This document shows, in pieces, positions 9,266-18,119 of a stretch of 63,282 nucleotides of DNA. A program made the translations under genes and the position numbers. The stretch covers positions 1 through 63,282 of the forward strand of contig CATMQD010000002.1 of assembly GCA_950073045.1 (NCBI GenBank), given 5' to 3'. Below the pieces are notes generated by a model. It did no database searches, was not told the origin of the DNA, and was given only the letters and a program-made list of their open reading frames with translations. Numbering within the stretch: the stretch's first letter is position 1; each line of letters starts with the position of its first letter. Source of the stretch: an uncultured Flavobacteriales bacterium. Lineage in GTDB: Bacteria; Bacteroidota; Bacteroidia; Flavobacteriales; Schleiferiaceae.

Positions 9266-10579
9266 TTAATTAGGTTTTAAAGGATAAGCCTTGGCATTAG
9301 CTCCAGTAAACAGACTCACTAAACGATATTCTGCATCAAGTGAAGAGGCTTCATTATCATCTGCTGCTTCTGGTTCAATTTTAAGCAATATCCCACCGGC
9401 GATATAATCTGAACTCTCAACCGCTAAGAAACTGGAATCTACCGCTACACCTAAAAGTTGAAATTTATCACCTTGTTTTAATTCTCCTTTTAGATAAATG
9501 TACTGGCCGAGATATTTTTCAGGATCCTTAAGCGAACTGAGGGTGTCTTGTTTTAAGATCTTCTTTTCAAAAAATCCTGATTGATCGATCATTTGCAAAA
9601 CCTTGGTTTCTTTAGAGTAGTCGAGATCTATTAAATCGATTAAGGCTTGAGCTTTATCGGGCGATTTTAGATGGTACATCTCCGCAATAGCGTAGCCAAT
9701 ATAATAGGCTAAGTCACGGGTGTCGAACTCGTTGGGGGCATTGCTCCACAGCCATTCGTAGAGTTTTTCTTCAAACATCTCGGCTTCGAACTTTTTCTTT
9801 ACAGCAGGATGAGCTTTGCCATAATTTATAGCGGGTACTGGTGAAGCTTTGCCAGTAACTTGTACCGCTAAATATTCTGCAATACCCTCATAAAAGGAGA
9901 TGAACAACAAACTCTGAGGCATTGCTTTTTGCTGCGTATGCACAAACTCATGTATGTTTAGAAATACTAAGTTCTGGATTGGCTCAGTGGCAAAATAGTT
10001 TTCCAACCAAGCTTTAGTTCTACCTTCAAATTCCGATAGGTCAATGTTACTATCGCCCATGGCTAATTCGCCGCCAATTAAAACCTTGTTACCCTGGGTA
10101 GTCCCATTGGTCCGCATGGCTCCGATGGTAAAGTAAATATCCGCTGGTTTCAACTTAGGATAGAGCATTTGCAAATCGCGAATACCTTTATTGAGTTCAG
10201 TTTCCAATTGCGGAGCTTTTAGAGTGTTAGGCCGAATTGAGTTCCAAAATTTAGGATAGCGATTGATGAGCTCGATGTATTCTGCCGCTTGGTAATTCCG
10301 TACTTCTCGTATTTTATCTAAACCAATACTAGCCCGACTGAGATAGAGGGAGTCCAAGATGGCAATTTGTTTTAGGCTGTCACTTTCGGTCACAATCAAA
10401 TCAAAAGCCTCCCAAAAGTGGAGGATGTCGGTTGAATGCACCTTGCTATTACTTTGGCCTATTAAATTATTCGCAATCAACAGTGCTAAGAAGCTGTAAA
10501 ATAGTTTAGAGATTATTTGGGGTGTTCGTCCTGCTTTCTGTCGGAGGAAGTAAATGAAGGTATAAGCTATAAGTTGCAT
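9266..10579 (-). CDS. Predicted zinc metallopeptidase-like secreted protein (HEFVH)
   Basis: A 437-aa protein with an HExxH zinc-binding motif, HEFVHTQQ, followed by FYEGIAEYLAVQVTGK, whose E about 25 residues on is placed like a third zinc ligand. The arrangement resembles the DUF2268 / GldB-like predicted metallopeptidases of Bacteroidota. A hydrophobic export signal (LFYSFLALLIANNLIGQ) begins around residue 26; the track start adds an unusual basic leader, so the true start may be an alternative codon nearer to it. The C-terminal 90 residues (LSSLKDPEKYLGQYIYLKG onward) look like a small beta domain. The family label is tentative; the zinc-binding motif is clear. Confidence 0.65.
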   Translation of the reverse strand: MQLIAYTFIYFLRQKAGRTPQIISKLFYSFLALLIANNLIGQSNSKVHSTDILHFWEAFDLIVTESDSLKQIAILDSLYLSRASIGLDKIREVRNYQAAEYIELINRYPKFWNSIRPNTLKAPQLETELNKGIRDLQMLYPKLKPADIYFTIGAMRTNGTTQGNKVLIGGELAMGDSNIDLSEFEGRTKAWLENYFATEPIQNLVFLNIHEFVHTQQKAMPQSLLFISFYEGIAEYLAVQVTGKASPVPAINYGKAHPAVKKKFEAEMFEEKLYEWLWSNAPNEFDTRDLAYYIGYAIAEMYHLKSPDKAQALIDLIDLDYSKETKVLQMIDQSGFFEKKILKQDTLSSLKDPEKYLGQYIYLKGELKQGDKFQLLGVAVDSSFLAVESSDYIAGGILLKIEPEAADDNEASSLDAEYRLVSLFTGANAKAYPLKPN

Positions 10580-10722
10580 CTTGAAATCGAATTCATGATT
10601 TTCCTAAAGTATAGATAAAAACTGATAGCTCAGTTCATTAGCTTTTTAGAGGTTCTAACCTTTCGCAATTTTTAACCAATCCCCTTTTCAGAGAATCCTT
10701 TCTTTGCAGAAAATCACCAATC

Positions 10723-11826
10723 ATGCGAAATATATTTACAGTTCTAATTCTGGGCCTCGGTTTTAGCTTAAGTGCACAGTTTCACAGTTTAACCATGCCA
10801 AAGGCTAGTCCCGAAGCAAGTCTGCGCCAGCAAGTTGGGGTTACTTTTGTTGAGATAAACTATCACAGTCCAGCCAGTCGAGGACGTAATGTTTGGACTA
10901 ATAGTCGAGTGATACCTCAAAATGCGGAGCCCATTCCTTGGCGAGCAGGAGCGAATATGAATACCACTATCAGTTTTGATTCTGACGTGGAAATTAATGG
11001 CCAGGCTTTAGCAGCTGGTTCTTATGGTTTTCATATAATTCCCAATGGTCATAGTCATACCCTGCTTTTTGCTCAGCCAGATAATTTATGGGGTAGTTAT
11101 TATTTAGATGTAGAAAATCAGGTGGTTTTAAAGGTTGAAGTACAGGATACTAGCAGCGCTTTTAATGAATACTTGAATTATGTTGTAATTGACCGAGATC
11201 AAAATAGTGCGGTGTTTGCCTTAAAGTGGGAAGATCGAATGATCCCGTTCACCGTTTCTGTGGATCTTAATAAAACAACGGTTGAAAAATGGCGCTACGA
11301 ATTAAACGGCGAAAACACCTATCAATGGGAAGCCTGGAATGATGCCGCTGCTTGGTGCCTTCGCAATAACACCAACTTAGACGAAGCCTTAGGATGGGTT
11401 AATCGTTCTATTAATGGGGGCTATGGAGGTTTCGCAGGACATCTAAGTTTTAGAAACCTTTCTACAAAATTGGAGATTTTAGATGCTTTGGCGAAGCATG
11501 ATGAATTAGCTGAAAACCTAGAACTCTTGCAAGATATGAGCTTTGATGCTGATGATGCCCATTATATGGGGGCCACTCTTTTAAAGTTAAAACAAGATAA
11601 ATCCACGGTTAAACTAATGGAGAAAGGTTTAGCCGATAACCCTGGTGATTGGGGAATGTACCTTTATTTGGGAATTGCTCACTATTATCTTGGGGCAGAA
11701 GACGCTCGTGACGAAGCATTAGAGTCTTGTTCCGAAAATTGTCCGGAGGGTTTTAAGCCTCGATTGAAAGCAATTCAAAAGCAAATGGAGAATGGGGAAT
11801 ATGAATATCCGCAGCGGAAAGCTTAA
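10723..11826 (+). CDS. DUF2911 domain secreted protein
   Basis: A 367-aa exported protein with signal peptide MRNIFTVLILGLGFSLSAQ. Residues about 20-170 match DUF2911: PKASPEASLRQQVGVTFVEINYHSP, the SRGRNVW segment, PWRAGANMNTTISF, and LAAGSYGFHIIPN. The C-terminal half contains helical TPR-like repeats (ALGWVNRSINGGYGG, GLADNPGDWGMYLYLGIAHYYLG). DUF2911 proteins are common in Bacteroidota and lack a defined function. The stop overlaps the start of the following gene. The transcript is divergent from the metallopeptidase-like gene. Confidence 0.88.
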   Translation: MRNIFTVLILGLGFSLSAQFHSLTMPKASPEASLRQQVGVTFVEINYHSPASRGRNVWTNSRVIPQNAEPIPWRAGANMNTTISFDSDVEINGQALAAGSYGFHIIPNGHSHTLLFAQPDNLWGSYYLDVENQVVLKVEVQDTSSAFNEYLNYVVIDRDQNSAVFALKWEDRMIPFTVSVDLNKTTVEKWRYELNGENTYQWEAWNDAAAWCLRNNTNLDEALGWVNRSINGGYGGFAGHLSFRNLSTKLEILDALAKHDELAENLELLQDMSFDADDAHYMGATLLKLKQDKSTVKLMEKGLADNPGDWGMYLYLGIAHYYLGAEDARDEALESCSENCPEGFKPRLKAIQKQMENGEYEYPQRKA

Positions 11827-12478
11827 GATTATTGTTTTTGTTTTACTCTTCCCACTATCTATCTGGGGGCAAGACTTAATTGGTAGTTTCCGTGAGTACC
11901 ATGAAGGGATTTCCACCTCTGTTGTTCGGTATCAATTTTTTTCAGACAGCAGTTTCATTTACGAGCTTAAAGATGATGTGGGTGCTTATTACGGCAGAGG
12001 TGAATTTCATCAAAGCAATGATTCCCTTCGCCTTGAATTTAATAGGATTCCTGCCGAGTATAAAAAGCGCTCTATAATTAGTAAGTCGGGAAAGGATAGT
12101 CTTAGCCACTTAAGTTTGCTAAATCCTTTAAATCGAAAAAGGCCTTGGTCTTATAAGTATCAGATTTTTAGCGGAAATGATATGCTTCGCCGAGGTGAGG
12201 CAGACCAATTTGGCAGGATTAGTTTTAAACTGCAAGAGGGAGAGTATTTAAGACTATGGACTGATGGGCAGGAGTCAACTTTAATCTCAAGTGAAGAGTT
12301 TAAAATGGATTGGTCTGAGACCGATTCTGTGCAGGAGATTGTAATTCTAGATTCTGGCTTAAAGAGTTCCGTGGTTTACCTCGAGGATATAATTCATGTT
12401 TATGCCATTCGTAAGTCTAGGCATGGCTTTCGCCTGAAACAAAATGGAAGTTGGATCGAATACCGTGCAAAGGAATAA
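11801..12478 (+). CDS. Secreted protein of unknown function
   Basis: A protein of about 225 aa that I do not recognise. A signal peptide (KLKIIVFVLLFPLSIWGQ) is followed by a domain beginning LIGSFREYHEGISTSVVRYQF, a lipocalin-like or 'degree-of-change' beta layout with SFIYELKDDVGAYYGRGEF. The C-terminal half (DMLRRGEADQFGRISFKL) resembles a small carboxypeptidase-regulatory-like beta sandwich. The ORF track begins at 11792; I prefer ATG 11801 because it shortens the overlap with the DUF2911 gene (26 bases remain), but both are possible. Overlap with the upstream stop indicates coexpression. Confidence 0.65.
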   Translation: MNIRSGKLKIIVFVLLFPLSIWGQDLIGSFREYHEGISTSVVRYQFFSDSSFIYELKDDVGAYYGRGEFHQSNDSLRLEFNRIPAEYKKRSIISKSGKDSLSHLSLLNPLNRKRPWSYKYQIFSGNDMLRRGEADQFGRISFKLQEGEYLRLWTDGQESTLISSEEFKMDWSETDSVQEIVILDSGLKSSVVYLEDIIHVYAIRKSRHGFRLKQNGSWIEYRAKE

Positions 12479-12485
12479 TTGCCTG

Positions 12486-12875
12486 CTACTTCATCGGAGT
12501 GCATACCTCAATTAAAAATCCATTTAGATCTAGGAGGTAGGCCACTTTTTGTCCCCAAGGCTTTTCCTTTAAGGGTTCAAACTCTTCCGCTCCAGCGGCA
12601 GTGGCTTTAGCTAAATCAGCTTCAATATTTTCGGTGCTAAAAGCAAGCTCAATTCCAAATGGCGATTTACCCTTTTGGGCCTTTTGATAGGAGGCTTTAA
12701 AATTAGATTCCCCTAGGCTATGTTTAGCAAAGGCCAAAGTGGTAGCGCCACTTATAAGCTCACCATAATCGCCTTCGGGACTCATAAACTTAATCTCAAA
12801 GCCAAAAGCTTCTTTATAGAATTGAAGGCTGAGGCTAACATTTTCAACGTAAAGGATGGTATAAGCAAATAGCAT
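12486..12875 (-). CDS. VOC family (glyoxalase/bleomycin resistance-like) protein
   Basis: A 129-aa vicinal-oxygen-chelate fold protein with the usual two beta-alpha-beta-beta-beta units. It starts YTILYVENVSLSLQFYKEAFGFE, passes through GIELAFSTENIEADLAKATAAGAE and ends KVAYLLDLNGFLIEVCTP. That final E, and the polar residue in the first strand, sit where metal ligands usually lie. The length is that of single-chain glyoxalase-superfamily members. The substrate cannot be read from the sequence. It is convergent with the preceding plus-strand gene, with seven bases between the stops. Confidence 0.88.
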   Translation of the reverse strand: MLFAYTILYVENVSLSLQFYKEAFGFEIKFMSPEGDYGELISGATTLAFAKHSLGESNFKASYQKAQKGKSPFGIELAFSTENIEADLAKATAAGAEEFEPLKEKPWGQKVAYLLDLNGFLIEVCTPMK

Positions 12876-12944
12876 GGTTAATGTTTTTTCTTTTATAATA
12901 GCTCCTCGAATTTAAATGATAGGAGCCTGATAGAGGAAGGCTTC

Positions 12945-12983
12945 AAAAAAAAAAAAAACACCCCTCACATAATGCAAGGGGTG
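12945..12983 (-). terminator. Intrinsic terminator of the GAPDH gene
   Basis: On the minus strand AGCACCCCTTGC...GAGGGGTGT forms a stem with CACCCCT/AGGGGTG arms and an eleven-base loop, followed by a run of about 14 T (A-run 12945-12958 on plus). It lies about 40 bases after the gap stop. The long homopolymer is part of this terminator. Confidence 0.9.
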
Positions 12984-13022
12984 CTAATCTTATAATAACT
13001 AAGACCTAGGGTCTTTTAAAGC

Positions 13023-14477
13023 CTAATAATAACGCTTACGACGTACTTCAGCGATGTATTTACTTAAGCGGATAACCTGACGGCTGTATCCATACTCATT
13101 ATCGTACCAAACATAAAGCGTCATGTTTTTGCCATTAGCATCAACAATGGTAGCAGGGCTATCGAAGATAGATGGGCAAGATTCACCAACGATATCGCTA
13201 GATACTAATTCGTTGCTCATGCTATAACGAATCTGCTCAACTAAATCGCCTTTAAGAGCTGCTTTACGCATTACTTCGTTTACACCTGCTAAGTCGGTAG
13301 CGTTTTTAACTTCTAAGTTTAAAATTGCTAAGGAACCATTAGGAACAGGAACACGAATAGCATTAGAAGTTAATTTACCTTCCATTACTGGTAGTGCTTT
13401 GGCAACTGCTTTTCCAGCACCAGTTTCGGTAATAACCATGTTTAAGGCAGCAGCACGACCACGACGGTATTTCTTGTGCATATTATCTACCAAGTTCTGG
13501 TCATTAGTATAGGCATGCACCGTTTCGATATGACCACGCTCTACGCCGAAAGCATCTTCGATAACTTTCAATACTGGAGTAATCGCATTGGTAGTACAGC
13601 TTGCCGCTGAGAAGATATCTACTTCTTTAGGATCGTAATCGGTTTGGTTAACACCGTGTACGATATTGGGAACGCCTTTACCAGGAGCGGTTAATAATAC
13701 TTTGGCAGCACCTTTAGCTTTAAGGTGACGGGCTAAAGCCTGATCATCGCGGAAAGCACCGGTATTATCAATAATTAAGGCATCGTTAATTCCATAAGCG
13801 GTATAGTCGATGTCTTCTGGAGCGCTTGCGCTGATAAATTTAATTTGACGACCATTAATTATAAGGGCCATGTTTTCTACATCCGCTTCAACGGTTCCTG
13901 GGAAGTCACCGTGTACGGAATCTACTCTTAAGTTAGAGGCTCTTTTTTCTAAGCTCTCTGGAGTTTCACCGCGGCTAACTACGGCGCGTAAACGCAATTG
14001 CTCACCCATGCCTTCTTGCGCCATCAATTCGCGCGCTACTAAACGACCAATACGACCGAAACCATAAAGAACAACGTCCTTAGGGTTTGTGCGCTGCATG
14101 TTGTTGGGACCGATAAAGTCTTTCAACTTATCCATTAAGAATACGGTCTCGTTGGCATAATCATTACCTTCTTTTAACCATTCGCTAGCTAAGCGACCAA
14201 TGTCCATACGAGCCGGAGCAAGGTCTAATTTTACTAACTCGTCTAGTAGACTTACAGTGTCGGAAATGGTAATGTTTTGTCCAACAAAATTGCGAGCATA
14301 GGAGTGCAGATTCAATACTTCACTTGGACGTTGGTCCACTAGAGTATTGCGGAAAAGAACGGTTTCAATGCCTTTATCTAAATAAAGATCATTGATGTTC
14401 TTAATAAATTGCACGGCCAGCTTTTCTTGCTGGATCCTTTGAGCAACAGAATCTTGATAATTGTTTGTCTGCGCCAT
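13023..14477 (-). CDS. gap: Glyceraldehyde-3-phosphate dehydrogenase, long Bacteroidota form
   Basis: This enzyme oxidises glyceraldehyde 3-phosphate to 1,3-bisphosphoglycerate with NAD(P) in glycolysis. It is 484 aa, versus about 335 for classical enzymes. The first 133 residues are an all-helical extension, followed by the Rossmann motif VVLYGFGRIGRLVARE (about 135-150). The catalytic Cys294 is in SAASCTTNAITP, the catalytic His321 in ETVHAYTND, and the C-terminal YDNEYGYSRQVI is conserved. Ser/Arg after the second strand (VVSRGE) replaces the Asp that favours NAD in the classical enzyme, so NADP use is possible. It has its own strong terminator. Function is secure; coenzyme preference is inference. 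Confidence 0.95.
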   Translation of the reverse strand: MAQTNNYQDSVAQRIQQEKLAVQFIKNINDLYLDKGIETVLFRNTLVDQRPSEVLNLHSYARNFVGQNITISDTVSLLDELVKLDLAPARMDIGRLASEWLKEGNDYANETVFLMDKLKDFIGPNNMQRTNPKDVVLYGFGRIGRLVARELMAQEGMGEQLRLRAVVSRGETPESLEKRASNLRVDSVHGDFPGTVEADVENMALIINGRQIKFISASAPEDIDYTAYGINDALIIDNTGAFRDDQALARHLKAKGAAKVLLTAPGKGVPNIVHGVNQTDYDPKEVDIFSAASCTTNAITPVLKVIEDAFGVERGHIETVHAYTNDQNLVDNMHKKYRRGRAAALNMVITETGAGKAVAKALPVMEGKLTSNAIRVPVPNGSLAILNLEVKNATDLAGVNEVMRKAALKGDLVEQIRYSMSNELVSSDIVGESCPSIFDSPATIVDANGKNMTLYVWYDNEYGYSRQVIRLSKYIAEVRRKRYY

Positions 14478-14599
14478 TTTAGCGGTTTTAGAGAGGGATT
14501 AAAAACGCCGCAAATGTAGGTATTTAAGCTTATTTGCAGACTATCATTGTTCTGGCTTTTACAGACTTGAATCCCCTAAGCTTAGTGTTAAAAGTACCT

Positions 14600-15628
14600 T
14601 TAGTAGATTCCTTGTTGGTTGGCCCAATTACGATACTTGGCACCATTAATATTATGCTGCCTTAAAGTACGTGCAAAGGCGTGATAACCTGGTCGATCAG
14701 GATCAGCACACATATAAATATAGCTGTGGTTTTCGGCTTTTAATACGGCATCAATACTGCGGGGATCGGGAATACGAATCGGCCCTGGAGGTAAACCTTC
14801 GTATTTATAGGTATTGTACTTAGAGTCGATGGATAGATTTTTAGTGTAAACCCTGCGCACTTCAATATTGGGATCTTCCTGTTTCATGGCGAAGATTACC
14901 GTGGGATCGGATTGCAGTTTTATATTTTTTTCTAATCGGTTTATATACAGCCCTGCTACTCTGGGCATTTCACTGGGCTTGGAGGTTTCACTCTCTACGA
15001 TACTGGCCAGTGTAATTACCTCGTGTCGGTTTAAACCACTTTCATCTAAAAGAGATTGACGTTTTCCCCAAAATTTCTCCGATTCTTGAAGCATTCTTTG
15101 CACAAAATCTTTGGGGGAGGTATTCCAATAGAACTCATAGGTGTTTGCGAGGAAAAATCCCGGCAGCTCTTCACGACTAATTTTAAAGTCTTCCAAAATT
15201 TCAGGGCCTTCTAAATAGTTTAAAAACTCTAAGGAATCCGGCTCCAAGTCGCGCGCAGCTTGTCCGGCCAAACCTTTGAGGTCCATTGCCATATTTAGCG
15301 TAAGTCGCACAGGCTCTTGAATTCCCGCGCGGAGGCGATTCACTAAAGTATTATTATTCATTCCCGGCTCAAGGGCATAACGACCAGGCTTTAGAGATTT
15401 ACCAAGCTCCTTGGCTTCTGCTAAAATTTTAAATGATTCTGGGTTTTCGAGTAAGGTATCGAGCCGAAAGGCTACACGCTCTAAATCATCTTCGGGGGCC
15501 ACAAAGAAATACTGAGTTTGGCCAAAGTCTCGAACATTAGGCTGTAATGCAATGCTGTAAAATTTATAGATCAAATAAACGCCCAATGATAAAATGAGGG
15601 TTAAGAAGATGAGTAGCGGTTTTTTCAT
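14600..15628 (-). CDS. mltG: Endolytic murein transglycosylase MltG
   Basis: MltG cleaves nascent glycan strands at the inner membrane and so helps end peptidoglycan polymerisation. The 342-aa protein has one N-terminal membrane span (LLIFLTLILSLGVYLIY), a LysM-like segment, and the YceG domain with catalytic Glu212 in LASIVESET and the downstream NRLEKNIKLQSDPTV and KYNTYKYEGLPPGPI motifs. The track start at 15757 adds 43 residues translated through the end of the upstream gene. I chose ATG 15628 because it places the membrane anchor at the N-terminus and gives the ATGA stop-start overlap with the cytochrome gene. It is the last gene of the dapF operon. Confidence 0.94.
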   Translation of the reverse strand: MKKPLLIFLTLILSLGVYLIYKFYSIALQPNVRDFGQTQYFFVAPEDDLERVAFRLDTLLENPESFKILAEAKELGKSLKPGRYALEPGMNNNTLVNRLRAGIQEPVRLTLNMAMDLKGLAGQAARDLEPDSLEFLNYLEGPEILEDFKISREELPGFFLANTYEFYWNTSPKDFVQRMLQESEKFWGKRQSLLDESGLNRHEVITLASIVESETSKPSEMPRVAGLYINRLEKNIKLQSDPTVIFAMKQEDPNIEVRRVYTKNLSIDSKYNTYKYEGLPPGPIRIPDPRSIDAVLKAENHSYIYMCADPDRPGYHAFARTLRQHNINGAKYRNWANQQGIY

Positions 15629-17595
15629 TGAAAGAAGTTCTGATAAAGGTTTTGCGCTTGTTGGTTGTTCGGGTCGAGGCGCAAGATAGCAAGCACCGCC
15701 TTTTTTAAAGTTTCCGCATCCTCTTTTTGCATGGCCCAACGACCTAAATTTTGCCAAGCTAATAGGTAGTCAGGATAATGTTCTATGCATTGCTCTAAAT
15801 AAGGACCGGCCTCCTCAATACGACCTTGCTGAAGATATAGGAAGGCCAAATTGTTTAAGGCCTCTTTATGATAGCTTTCCTCTGCTAAAACCTCCTTCCA
15901 TAGCGATTCAGCACGGCTAATTTGCTTTTGCTGATAAAGTAAAGACGCAAATTTGTTTTTAAAATCGCCAATAAAGGGAGCAAGTTCTACCGCCCGCTCA
16001 TAAAGTGCTAAAGCACTTTGAACTTCCCCCTTCATTTTATAGGCTTCCGCTAAGCGATAGGCTGTCCATGCATCTTTATTACTATAATCGCGTTTATTTA
16101 AATTTTGCATTAATCGCTCCAAGCCATATTGCGAAGCAAAGTGATATAACTGCTCATAATCTTGGGCGAGGTAGAAATAATAGGTCCAGAGGTAGATCCG
16201 CTCGGGATAATTTTTAGCTACTTGATTCAGAAAGGTGGCTGCGCTATCTAAAAGGTAATTCCTTGCTCCAAAACGCTCATATTGTTGTAAGTAGGCCAAG
16301 GCCTTGTCGCGGGCTGAAGGTTGCTCATCATTAATAGACTTCAATTCAATAAATACCCCCTTTTCCTCCAAGGCATCAGCAATTTGCTGGGGTTTACGGA
16401 TATAGTGATCGTGAACGGTAACGTGCGGAATATCACTAGCCTGGGAAGGAGGCATGTGACATTTTACGCAATTGTCGTTTTCGAGCGCTCTCGCTTCAGC
16501 GGAAGCGGAACATAAAACCTGGGTGCTTTGGCCATGACAATTGGTGCAGCTAAGGTTGAAGTTTTGCAAATTGGTTTCCTTTACCGAAAGGTGAGGATTA
16601 TGGCAAGAAGTACAAGTATATTGTTCGGGCGCCGATTGGTAGCATTTACTCAGCTTAAAGCGATCGGCATGAGAGGCCATAATAAAGCGATCTTCGGAAT
16701 CTGAATAGCGGGGTAAGAAAACCTGCATCACCTCTTTTAATTCCATGCCCGGCTTAAAATCAAAAAAGCTTTTGCCTGGCTTTAAAACAGCATTTCCTTG
16801 GAGGTGACAACGTTGGCAAATTTCAAATTGCAGCTGGGCGCTGAGGCGTTTGGGATTAACAATACTGCGATCGGCCATTTTGGAGGTGTCGGTAATTTCA
16901 CCACGGCTAATTTTAGCGACATGGGCTTCACCTGGACCGTGGCAGCGCTCGCAGTTTATCCCCTCGGGTATCGATTTAAATTTATTGCTACTCCCCATCA
17001 CAAATTCGGTGGGCATCGCATTGTGGCATGACATACACTCGAGGCCAATTATCCGTGAAAAGCGACTATTGTTGCCATCTTCAAAACCAGGTGGGAAATC
17101 GAGTTTTTGCTCTTGGGCATACCAGGTAAAAGGTGCCTGGTGGAAATAAGAGTTTTCTTCGAGGAGGTGAGAGTTCGTATGCTGGCCGCTACCAATTACA
17201 TAATCGATTATCTTAACTAATTGATGGGTGGTGTCGCCATCTTCTATACGAAACTCCTTGAGGTAGAGTTGATTGTTCTCCCAAAAAGGTTGATAGTAAT
17301 AGTCCAAATATTCATCATAAAGCAAACTATGGCCATCAATATCTGCAATGCTTTTTAGGGTATCCGCTTTCGCGAGAGATTGCCCCATACCCGTTTGGGA
17401 AAATGTTTGGTGAATTCCGGCATGGCAGGTCATACAGGTTTGCATACCTACATAGCCCACGGTATCATGATGATTAAGCCAGGCGAGTTCTTCTTTTTCC
17501 GCGCTAGAGCTGAGCTTATTAGGCTTTTCATCACATTGAATAGCCAGGCTTCCAATTAGGAAAAGAATGGCAACTAAGACCAGGCTTTTTCTCAT
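15625..17595 (-). CDS. Heptaheme c-type cytochrome fused to TPR repeats, lipoprotein
   Basis: A 656-aa lipoprotein (signal FLIGSLAIQC, lipid-bearing Cys) with seven CXXCH heme sites: CMTCH, CMSCH, CERCH, CQRCH, CTSCH, CTNCH and CVKCH, all before about residue 395. The arrangement resembles cytochrome c554-like multiheme proteins. The C-terminal 250 residues are tetratricopeptide repeats (KGEVQSALALYERAVELAP, EALNNLAFLYLQQGRIEEA). It should be exported and face the periplasm or surface. ATG 17595 is preferred over the track's 17625: it has a clear AAGGAGGA Shine-Dalgarno sequence, rare in this genome, and overlaps the GNAT stop as ATGA. The electron partner is unknown. Confidence 0.88.
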   Translation of the reverse strand: MRKSLVLVAILFLIGSLAIQCDEKPNKLSSSAEKEELAWLNHHDTVGYVGMQTCMTCHAGIHQTFSQTGMGQSLAKADTLKSIADIDGHSLLYDEYLDYYYQPFWENNQLYLKEFRIEDGDTTHQLVKIIDYVIGSGQHTNSHLLEENSYFHQAPFTWYAQEQKLDFPPGFEDGNNSRFSRIIGLECMSCHNAMPTEFVMGSSNKFKSIPEGINCERCHGPGEAHVAKISRGEITDTSKMADRSIVNPKRLSAQLQFEICQRCHLQGNAVLKPGKSFFDFKPGMELKEVMQVFLPRYSDSEDRFIMASHADRFKLSKCYQSAPEQYTCTSCHNPHLSVKETNLQNFNLSCTNCHGQSTQVLCSASAEARALENDNCVKCHMPPSQASDIPHVTVHDHYIRKPQQIADALEEKGVFIELKSINDEQPSARDKALAYLQQYERFGARNYLLDSAATFLNQVAKNYPERIYLWTYYFYLAQDYEQLYHFASQYGLERLMQNLNKRDYSNKDAWTAYRLAEAYKMKGEVQSALALYERAVELAPFIGDFKNKFASLLYQQKQISRAESLWKEVLAEESYHKEALNNLAFLYLQQGRIEEAGPYLEQCIEHYPDYLLAWQNLGRWAMQKEDAETLKKAVLAILRLDPNNQQAQNLYQNFFQ

Positions 17596-18119
17596 AAATC
17601 CTCCTTCAAGAGTTGAAACAAACATTCATCTACAAAGGAATCGCCTTGACGATACCATTGTTTACGCTCGCCGTATTTTTTAAAACCTACTTTTTCAAAG
17701 AGCGCTATACTGGCCTCATTATTTAGGGCAATGCCAGCATAAACCTGTCTGAGGTTAAAACTTTGAAATAGGTAGTCTATAAATAGTTTGAGTGCCTTTT
17801 GCGCATAACCTTTTCCAGATTCACTTTGCTTGCCAATTAGGATCCCGATTCCCCCTCGCAAATGGTCGGCATCGAAGTCAAAACAATCTACTAGGCCTAT
17901 GCTTTCGTCGTCTTTGCAGATTACCAATCGCAGCTGTCCACTTTGGTAGGGACTTTCACCGGCTTGCTTTAAATATTGCTTTAGGAGATATTGGCTATGG
18001 GGCATCCTTTGCTGGGAGGCAGACCAAAAAGCAGGATCGTTTTCCCAAGCGAGTAATAAGCTGAGGTCTTCCGGCTCTAAAGGCCGAAGATGAATTTCGT
18101 CTTTGCGGAGCTTTATCAT
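17592..18119 (-). CDS. GNAT family N-acetyltransferase (RimJ/RimL-like)
   Basis: A 175-aa acetyl-CoA-dependent acyltransferase. It begins with the RimJ/RimL-like IHLRPLEPEDLSLLLAWENDPAFW, has the acetyl-CoA binding loop GIGILIGKQSESGKGYAQKALKLF (about residues 90-113), and ends with the typical NEASIALFEKVGFKKYG. The acceptor, a protein N-terminus, antibiotic or small metabolite, cannot be determined. Start and stop overlap both neighbours by the ATGA arrangement (dapF upstream, cytochrome downstream), so it lies within a translationally coupled operon. Confidence 0.88.
   Translation of the reverse strand: MIKLRKDEIHLRPLEPEDLSLLLAWENDPAFWSASQQRMPHSQYLLKQYLKQAGESPYQSGQLRLVICKDDESIGLVDCFDFDADHLRGGIGILIGKQSESGKGYAQKALKLFIDYLFQSFNLRQVYAGIALNNEASIALFEKVGFKKYGERKQWYRQGDSFVDECLFQLLKEDL

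Noticed and set aside
12945-12958. A-homopolymer as a phase-variable tract
   Set aside because: It is intergenic and directly follows a GC-rich stem in terminator geometry for gap; no coding frame would be switched.
16798-17149. Plus-strand ORFs opposite the multiheme cytochrome
   Set aside because: Shadows of a strong CXXCH-containing gene; they lack starts, promoters and family signals.
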